Positions 7,092 through 12,133 of a stretch of 12,133 nucleotides of DNA are shown here, one piece after another (within the stretch, counting starts at the first letter, position 1; the number at the start of each line of letters is the position of its first letter). The position numbers and the translations under genes were made by a program. Source of the stretch: Clostridiales bacterium UBA2432 (lineage in GTDB: Bacteria > Bacillota > Clostridia > Lachnospirales > Vallitaleaceae). The notes under the pieces were generated by a model. That model searched no databases. It had not been told where the DNA came from and saw only the letters and a program-made list of their open reading frames with translations. The stretch covers positions 1 to 12,133 of the forward strand of contig DDQW01000061.1 of NCBI GenBank assembly GCA_002342805.1. The letters are read 5' to 3'.

Positions 7092-8104
7092 AATGCAACT
7101 CCTTTTTCACCTTCAACAAGCTTACCTATAATATATCCCTTTTCGCCAATGCTTTCAAGTGCTTGTAGGACTTTTTCTTGTTGCCCGTCTTTAACAACAG
7201 CAATCATACCAATCCCCATATTAAAGGTGTTATACATGTCATTATCTGATAGATTACCTATACTTTGCATCAAGGTAAATATTGGGTGAATGGGCCATGA
7301 ACCACATTGAACCTCAGCTTTTGTTCCATCCTTTAACATTCGCGGAATATTTTCGATAAAACCACCACCGGTAATATGACTGATGGCTTTAATTGTTGTC
7401 ACTTCTTTGATTGCTTTAACAGAATTCACATAAATTTTTGTCGGTTCAATCAAGGCTTCTCCAAGGGTTGTCCCTAATGCATCAATATGTACCGAAAGCT
7501 TCTCCGGATTTGGGTCAAAGAGTTTTCGAACAAGTGAATATCCATTACTATGGATACCTGAGGATGGTAGTCCGATGAGGATATCCCCCGCTTCAAGTGT
7601 CGAACCGTCAATCACATTTTTTTTATCGACAATCCCTACTGAAAATCCTGCCAAGTCATATTCGCTTTCCGGATAAAATCCCGGCATCTCAGCTGTCTCC
7701 CCTCCGATAAGTGCCGCTCCGGATTGTTGACACCCTTTCGCGATCCCACTAACGATTGTTGCGATTTTTTCCGGAAAGTTTTTGCCACATGCAATATAGT
7801 CCAAGAAGAACAAGGGTTCAGCACCAGCACATATAATATCATTAACACACATAGCAACACAATCAATCCCGATTGTATCATGTCGATCCATATCAAAGGC
7901 TATTTTAAGTTTTGTTCCGACACCATCTGTACCGGAAACTAGAATCGGTTCTTCCATAGAAAATTTTGCTAAGGAAAACAATCCTCCAAAACCGCCTATA
8001 TCATTAACCACACCTTCACGATGGGTTTGTTTTACATGTTCTTTCATCAATTCAACCGCTTTATATCCAGCTTCTACATCGACACCAGCTTCTTTATAAT
8101 TCAT
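7085..8104 (-). CDS. purM: Phosphoribosylformylglycinamidine cyclo-ligase (AIR synthetase)
   Basis: PurM closes the imidazole ring of FGAM with ATP to make AIR. The 339-residue length is typical. Sequence signatures are VSGTDGVGTKLKIA (56-69), the DCVAMCVNDI stretch (81-90), GGETAEMPGFY (134-144), GLPSSGIHSNGYSLVRK (178-194) and TGGGFIENIPR (245-255), all hallmarks of the PurM/AIRS fold. The start ATG 8104 lies two bases after the purF stop, with GAGGAG overlapping the last purF codons. The FGAM it needs must come from a PurL or PurLQS encoded elsewhere, since none is in this operon. Confidence 0.97.
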   Translation of the reverse strand: MNYKEAGVDVEAGYKAVELMKEHVKQTHREGVVNDIGGFGGLFSLAKFSMEEPILVSGTDGVGTKLKIAFDMDRHDTIGIDCVAMCVNDIICAGAEPLFFLDYIACGKNFPEKIATIVSGIAKGCQQSGAALIGGETAEMPGFYPESEYDLAGFSVGIVDKKNVIDGSTLEAGDILIGLPSSGIHSNGYSLVRKLFDPNPEKLSVHIDALGTTLGEALIEPTKIYVNSVKAIKEVTTIKAISHITGGGFIENIPRMLKDGTKAEVQCGSWPIHPIFTLMQSIGNLSDNDMYNTFNMGIGMIAVVKDGQQEKVLQALESIGEKGYIIGKLVEGEKGVALC

Positions 8105-8106
8105 TC

Positions 8107-9531
8107 TTATATCTCCTCATTTTCAATACGGGTTGGATATTTTCCTGTAAAACATGCTGTACAAAAATTACAGCCTGCACCTATTAAGGTTGTTTTTAAT
8201 CCTTCTTCACTGATAAAACCTAACGAATCCGCTTCGATGACCTCGCAAATTTCCTCAACACTATGAGAAGAAGCAATCAGATTCTGTCGTTCCGGTGTGT
8301 CTATTCCATAAAAACAAGAATGGGTCACCGGTGGCGAGCTTACTCGTACATGTACTTCTTTGGCTCCGGCTTTTCTAAGTAGTCGCACAATATGCTTTGA
8401 GGTTGTTCCTCGAACAATAGAGTCGTCAATCATAATGACACGCTTACCTTCAACTTGAGACCGAATGGGATTTAACTTCAAATGGACACCAAGTTCACGC
8501 AAGGCCTGGTCCGGTTGAATAAAGGTTCTTCCCACATATCGGTTTTTCATAAATCCATCAACAATAGGAATGCCTGATGCATCCGCATAACCATGGGCTG
8601 CAGATAAACCTGAATCAGGAACACCAATAACAACATCCGCTTCTACCGGATGCTCTTTTGCTAAAACGCCACCTGCACGGTATCTTGATGTATAGACTTC
8701 TAGACCTTCCATAATACTATCCGGTCGAGCAAAATAGATATATTCAAAACTACACATGGCTGATTTTTCGGCTGCATTATCAACCATCATCGAACGCATA
8801 CCGTCTTCATCAACAATAACGATTTCTCCGGCTTTAACATCACGTACAAATTCAATGCCCAATGCATCAAAAGCACAAGATTCTGAAGAAAAGACATAAG
8901 CACCATCTTTTTTTCCAATAACAAGTGGGCGCATACCGAGTGGATCTCTAGCCGCAATCAGTTTATGAGGCGTCATAACGAGGAGTGCATATGCACCATC
9001 GATTTCTTTCATCACATCAACAAGAGCATCTTCGATTGAATTGAATCGGATTCTTGCTCGAGATAATAAGGCTGCAATGACTTCTGAGTCTGTTGTTGTT
9101 TGAAAAATTGTTCCTTGATTTTCCAAACTTGTGCGTAATCGCTTTGCATTGGTCAAGTTTCCATTATGGGCAAGTGCCATATGACCCTTTGTATATTTAA
9201 TAACCAAGGGCTGGGCATTTTCTGCCAAACTGTCTCCCGCTGTCGAATAACGAACATGACCGATTGCAGAATGACCTTTTAAATAATCCAATACCACATC
9301 ATCAAAAACTTCTGTAACCATGCCCATTTCTTTTCTGTAAAGAATTGTTCCATTATTATTGACTGCGATTCCTGCACTTTCCTGTCCACGATGTTGTAAT
9401 GCAAATAGTCCGTAATAGGTCAGTCTCGTCGGATCAAAATTAGCTCCATCCTTATATACGCCAAACACTCCGCATTCTTCGTTTAACTTATCATCTAAAA
9501 ACAGATCTTCCATCAATTTTTTTGCCTCCAT
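8107..9531 (-). CDS. purF: Amidophosphoribosyltransferase, Fe-S type with propeptide
   Basis: PurF makes phosphoribosylamine from PRPP and glutamine, the committed step. The class II glutaminase domain begins at the nucleophile Cys20 (NEE-CGVFGVY), followed by ALQHRGQESAG (44-54), GHVRYSTAG (91-99) and AHNGNLTN (121-128). The PRPP loop is VIMIDDSIVRGTT (365-377). Cys260, Cys406, Cys454 and Cys457 (GCNFC) match the four ligands of the Bacillus-type 4Fe-4S cluster, which makes the enzyme oxygen-sensitive. The residues before Cys20 should be removed as a propeptide. ATG 9531 abuts the purC TAG stop and has AGGTGA seven bases upstream. A second in-frame ATG at 9513 has GGAGG eleven bases upstream and would give a 13-residue propeptide, close to the 11 of Bacillus subtilis. 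I keep 9531, with the start uncertain. Confidence 0.96.
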   Translation of the reverse strand: MEAKKLMEDLFLDDKLNEECGVFGVYKDGANFDPTRLTYYGLFALQHRGQESAGIAVNNNGTILYRKEMGMVTEVFDDVVLDYLKGHSAIGHVRYSTAGDSLAENAQPLVIKYTKGHMALAHNGNLTNAKRLRTSLENQGTIFQTTTDSEVIAALLSRARIRFNSIEDALVDVMKEIDGAYALLVMTPHKLIAARDPLGMRPLVIGKKDGAYVFSSESCAFDALGIEFVRDVKAGEIVIVDEDGMRSMMVDNAAEKSAMCSFEYIYFARPDSIMEGLEVYTSRYRAGGVLAKEHPVEADVVIGVPDSGLSAAHGYADASGIPIVDGFMKNRYVGRTFIQPDQALRELGVHLKLNPIRSQVEGKRVIMIDDSIVRGTTSKHIVRLLRKAGAKEVHVRVSSPPVTHSCFYGIDTPERQNLIASSHSVEEICEVIEADSLGFISEEGLKTTLIGAGCNFCTACFTGKYPTRIENEEI

Positions 9532-10245
9532 CTAGTGGTCACCTAATAGGCGCTTCAAGACTTCTTGATACGCCTCTTCTACGTTACCTAAATCTCTTCT
9601 AAAACGGTCTTTGTCGAGTTTTTCATTGGTATTTGTATCCCAAAAGCGGCAGGTATCCGGAGATATTTCATCGGCTAAAATAACTTCTCCTTCAGGTGTT
9701 CTACCGAATTCGATTTTAAAATCAATTAGTTCAATATTCACAGTTTTAAAATACTGAGTCATAAATGCATTAATTGCAAAGGCCATGGACTCAATAACCT
9801 GAAGTTCTTCTTCTGTCGCAAGCCCCATCGCTTTAATATGATAATTATTAATCATGGGATCGCCGAGTTCATCTTTTTTATAGCAATACTCTAACACCGG
9901 AACACTTAATTTAGTTCCTTCCGGTAATCCAAGACGTTTACTTAAGCTTCCTGCTGCAATATTTCGCATAATAACTTCTAAGGGAATAATCTCAACACTG
10001 CGAACCAGGGTTTCACGGTCATTTAAGGTTTCAACATAGTGGGTTTTTATACCTTCTTTTTCCAACAAGGACATCATGTGATTACTAACCCGGTTGTTCA
10101 CAGCGCCTTTTGCTGCAATCGTTCCTTTTTTCTCACCGTTAAATGCTGTAGCGTCGTCTTTGTAGCTGACGATGAGTAAGTTTGGATCATCCGTCTTAAA
10201 TACTTTTTTTGCTTTTCCTTCGTATAGTTGCTCTCTTTTTTCCAT
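9532..10245 (-). CDS. purC: Phosphoribosylaminoimidazole-succinocarboxamide synthase (SAICAR synthetase)
   Basis: PurC condenses CAIR with aspartate using ATP to form SAICAR. The 237-residue protein has the normal bacterial length and fold markers: YEGKAKKVF (8-16), PLEVIMRNIAAGSLSKRLG (88-106), the ATP/metal region IDFKIEFG (174-181) and LADEISPDTCRFWD (190-203). ATG 10245 is preceded by GGAGGT only three bases away, a short spacing, but no other start fits the conserved N-terminus. It takes CAIR from PurE/PurK encoded just upstream. Its TAG stop is followed immediately by the purF ATG. Confidence 0.97.
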   Translation of the reverse strand: MEKREQLYEGKAKKVFKTDDPNLLIVSYKDDATAFNGEKKGTIAAKGAVNNRVSNHMMSLLEKEGIKTHYVETLNDRETLVRSVEIIPLEVIMRNIAAGSLSKRLGLPEGTKLSVPVLEYCYKKDELGDPMINNYHIKAMGLATEEELQVIESMAFAINAFMTQYFKTVNIELIDFKIEFGRTPEGEVILADEISPDTCRFWDTNTNEKLDKDRFRRDLGNVEEAYQEVLKRLLGDH

Positions 10246-10261
10246 GGGACCTCCATAAGGA

Positions 10262-10789
10262 TTATATCATTGAATTATAGTTATCATATCCAGATGCTTC
10301 TAAGCGTTTTGCTTTTGTCTCTACCATAACTTCTAAACTTTTTTTATATGCGTCAACACGATTTGCAATGGCACTGTCTTTTAAAGATGCAATTTGTGCT
10401 GCTAGAATTCCTGCATTCTTGGCTCCGTTAATGGCAACGGTCGCTACCGGAATTCCCGGTGGCATTTGAACGATGGAATACAAGGAGTCAATACCACTCA
10501 TTGTCTTTGTCTTCACCGGAACGCCAATAACCGGAACGGATGTTAATGAGGCTACCATTCCGGGCAGATGGGCAGCCCCACCGGCGCCGGCAATAATGAC
10601 ATCAATACCATTATCTCTTGCGCCTTTTGCGTAAGTATACATGCGGTCCGGTGTTCGATGAGCAGATACAATGGTCATCTCGTAATCCACTTTTAACTCT
10701 TCAAGGATCTTAGCTGCTTCACTCATCACAGGTAGATCCGAATCACTACCCATAATTATACCTATTTTTACAGTTACTTTTTCACTCAT
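10262..10789 (-). CDS. purE: N5-carboxyaminoimidazole ribonucleotide mutase (class I PurE)
   Basis: Class I PurE moves the carboxyl group of N5-CAIR to carbon, giving CAIR, and works with PurK. The 175-residue chain shows MGSDSDLPVM (13-22), VSAHRTPDR (41-49) with the catalytic-type His44, GAGGAAHLPGMVAS (68-81) and PVIGVPV (86-92). Presence of purK next to it supports the class I two-enzyme route over the direct CO2 class II enzyme. ATG 10789 overlaps the purK stop in ATGA, with GGGGAGG about seven bases upstream inside purK, a typical coupled junction. purC follows after 16 bases. Confidence 0.97.
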   Translation of the reverse strand: MSEKVTVKIGIIMGSDSDLPVMSEAAKILEELKVDYEMTIVSAHRTPDRMYTYAKGARDNGIDVIIAGAGGAAHLPGMVASLTSVPVIGVPVKTKTMSGIDSLYSIVQMPPGIPVATVAINGAKNAGILAAQIASLKDSAIANRVDAYKKSLEVMVETKAKRLEASGYDNYNSMI

Positions 10790-11949
10790 GCTTTGTCCTC
10801 CCCTTTAATTTTTATCTTATCATAGGCTTGTCTTGCTTTACTTAGCGCTTCATCAACATCCCTTGCACATACGGTTAAGTGACCCATTTTGCGAAAGGGT
10901 GTTGTCATTGTCTTCCCATACATATGTACTTTAACGTCAGCATCTTGATATGCTTGGCAGATTCCCTCTACTAGTGTTTTACCAAAATATCCATCTTGGC
11001 CTAGTAGGTTCTTCATCACCGATGGCAAGCGTAAGTGACTACTCCCAAACGGAAGGCCCGTTATGGCTCGCACATGTTGTTCAAACTGGGACGTCACACA
11101 TCCTTCGATGGTATAGTGGCCTGAGTTATGTGGTCTAGGCGCTACTTCATTAACAAGCACTTCTTGGTCTTTAGTCACAAAGAGTTCGATACAAAACATA
11201 CCCACCCCGTGAAAAACATCTAGAACTTTTTCTGCTATTTTTAAGGCCTCATTATATGCCCCTTGGCTAATTCTAGCCGGAACAATCGTTTCATCTAAAA
11301 TGCTGTTCTTGTGATGATTCTCCCCTACCGGATATATGGATATCTGGCCTTGGATCCCACGACATGCCAGTACAGACACTTCTTTTTCAAAAGGAACAAG
11401 CCGTTCTACCATTAAGGGAATCTCACCACTCCCTAATTGCTCATAAGCCTCATGAACTGCATCCATCGAGGAAATTAAAGCATTTCCTTTTCCGTCGTAA
11501 CCGCCTCGTCTGGCTTTTAACATGGCTGCACCGTCGAATTTTTTAACTGCATTTTCGAGTTCAGATATGTTTTCAACTTGAACATAGTCAGGAACCGGGA
11601 TATTCGCTTCCTTTAAGGTATTTTTTTGTAGTAGTTTATCTTGGATTAATAGGAGTGACTTTGGCGAAGGATATATTGTATAGCCTTCATCTTCAAGAAT
11701 ATTAAGGAACTCAGCATCGATGTGCTCAAATTCATAAGTTACGACATCGGAACGCTCAGCCAATTGACGTATGGCCTCGCGATCGTCAAAAGCTGCTTGT
11801 ATGTGTTCATCCGAAATGGAATGGGACGGACAGTCATTACTCGGGTCTAATGTTATACAATAAAATCCGAGTCGTTTTGCGTCAAGAATCATCATTTTCC
11901 CTAGTTGCCCGCCGCCGATAATACCGATCTTCTTTGATAAAACATTCAT
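10786..11949 (-). CDS. purK: N5-carboxyaminoimidazole ribonucleotide synthase
   Basis: PurK uses ATP and bicarbonate to carboxylate AIR to N5-CAIR, the substrate of PurE. The 387-residue protein is an ATP-grasp enzyme: GIIGGGQLGKMM (9-20), likely ATP-contact Lys105 and Lys145, the flexible loop RRGGYDGKG (147-155), the metal-site residues Glu255 and NEVAPRPHNSGHYT (267-280), and KMGHLTV near the end. An in-frame GTG at 11961 would add four residues, but the TGAGG that would serve as ribosome site overlaps it and lies six bases before ATG 11949, so the ATG is chosen. It is the first gene of the operon, whereas purE leads in many Firmicutes. Upstream are the promoter and PurBoxes. Confidence 0.96.
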   Translation of the reverse strand: MNVLSKKIGIIGGGQLGKMMILDAKRLGFYCITLDPSNDCPSHSISDEHIQAAFDDREAIRQLAERSDVVTYEFEHIDAEFLNILEDEGYTIYPSPKSLLLIQDKLLQKNTLKEANIPVPDYVQVENISELENAVKKFDGAAMLKARRGGYDGKGNALISSMDAVHEAYEQLGSGEIPLMVERLVPFEKEVSVLACRGIQGQISIYPVGENHHKNSILDETIVPARISQGAYNEALKIAEKVLDVFHGVGMFCIELFVTKDQEVLVNEVAPRPHNSGHYTIEGCVTSQFEQHVRAITGLPFGSSHLRLPSVMKNLLGQDGYFGKTLVEGICQAYQDADVKVHMYGKTMTTPFRKMGHLTVCARDVDEALSKARQAYDKIKIKGEDKA

Positions 11950-11955
11950 AATAAA

Positions 11956-11960
11956 CCTCA
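11956..11960 (-). promoter_or_regulatory. Ribosome binding site that decides the purK start
   Basis: TGAGG on the minus strand, continuing into TTTAT, ends six bases before ATG 11949. It overlaps the alternative GTG 11961 codon, which has no purine-rich site of its own upstream. Confidence 0.7.
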
Positions 11961-11987
11961 CTGTGTATGTCAGACTTCTTTATGGTT

Positions 11988-12016
11988 ATTTTACAAGTAT
12001 TCACCAACGAAGTCAA
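11988..12016 (-). promoter_or_regulatory. Sigma-A promoter of the purine operon
   Basis: The minus strand reads TTGACT (12016-12011), exactly 17 bases, then TAAAAT (11993-11988); each hexamer matches five of six consensus bases. Initiation would fall at about 11981-11983, leaving a leader of roughly 32-34 bases before purK. That is too short for a purine riboswitch or attenuator, so control should act at initiation. Confidence 0.8.
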
Positions 12017-12019
12017 CAC

Positions 12020-12063
12020 TTTTCCGAACATTATTCTGTTTTTATCGAAAATCATTCGGAAAA
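12020..12063. promoter_or_regulatory. Pair of inverted PurBoxes, probable PurR operator
   Basis: On the plus strand TTTTCCGAACATT (12020-12032) and ATCATTCGGAAAA (12051-12063) form an inverted pair. The 9-base cores TTTTCCGAA and TTCGGAAAA are exact complements. The consensus PurBox of Firmicutes PurR is AWWWCCGAACWWT with a central CGAA. The boxes are 18 bases apart and fall at about -39 to -51 and -70 to -82 from the predicted start, much like the Bacillus subtilis pur operon control region. PurR binding, relieved by PRPP, is the expected control. No purR gene lies in the window. Confidence 0.8.
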
Positions 12064-12133
12064 TGATAAGATAAATAAAATCTGAACTTCCTGTGATTTT
12101 TCCACCTAAATAAAAAAAACAATAAAAAAGTAT
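12064..12133. other. AT-rich stretch upstream of the purine operator, no gene seen
   Basis: I find no coding sequence or convincing hairpin here. On the minus strand the outer end is T-rich (six T at 12130-12125 and eight T at 12119-12112), which could be the tail of a terminator for a gene beyond the window, but the needed hairpin would lie outside the window. Confidence 0.4.

Noticed and set aside
11950..11983. Possible purine riboswitch or attenuator in front of purK
   Set aside because: The predicted leader is only about 32-34 bases, too short for the roughly 70-base purine aptamer, and I see no hairpin in it.
12064..12133. Hairpin around GTGGAAAAATCAC on the minus strand (12105-12093) as a terminator of an upstream gene
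   Set aside because: Only three base pairs (GTG/CAC) form around a seven-base loop and no T-run follows, so it is not a credible terminator.
1..12133. CRISPR arrays, insertion sequences, tRNA or rRNA genes
   Set aside because: I saw no direct repeat arrays, transposase motifs, tRNA-like cloverleaf ends or rRNA-like conserved segments on either strand.

Overview
The window is AT-rich DNA in which every gene I can support lies on the minus strand, so transcription runs from high to low coordinates. Shine-Dalgarno sites of the AGGAGG type, sigma-A promoters with near-consensus hexamers, a Fe-S type PurF, and a pair of PurR-type PurBoxes at Bacillus-like positions all point to a low-G+C Gram-positive bacterium (Bacillota/Firmicutes). 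I cannot name the genus. UGA is used as a stop, which argues against Mollicutes that read it as Trp.

Region by region, in transcription order. (1) 12133-11950 is a control region: an AT-rich stretch, two inverted PurBoxes, a TTGACT-17-TAAAAT promoter and a short leader. (2) 11949-5213 is a seven-gene purine operon in the order purK-purE-purC-purF-purM-purN-purD. The genes overlap, abut or lie within 16 nt of each other. It encodes PRPP amidotransferase, GAR synthetase, GAR transformylase, AIR synthetase, the two-step N5-CAIR route and SAICAR synthetase. FGAM synthetase (purL/Q/S) and purB are not here, and neither is purH, which often sits between purN and purD. (3) 5212-4423 holds a gene for a membrane-anchored NERD-domain protein. 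It has its own strong promoter, overlapped by a 7-1-7 palindrome, and is followed by a clear intrinsic terminator at 4387-4421. I see no terminator between purD and this gene, so purine transcripts may read through it. (4) 4302-754 holds two abutting genes for a heterodimeric ABC exporter with one degenerate ATP site. Its promoter region carries an 18-bp palindrome between the -35 and -10 elements. (5) 753-1 starts with a promoter buried in a perfect 18-bp-arm inverted repeat. This drives a ccdA-like thiol/disulfide transporter gene that runs off the window edge.

The pur genes form one pathway unit under apparent PurR control. The NERD, ABC and ccdA units look like separate transcription units with their own promoters. 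I see no mobile elements, CRISPR arrays, rRNA or tRNA genes. The least ordinary signals are regulatory: the ccdA inverted repeat that could be both an operator for one gene and a terminator for the gene before it, and the palindromes in the NERD and ABC promoters.
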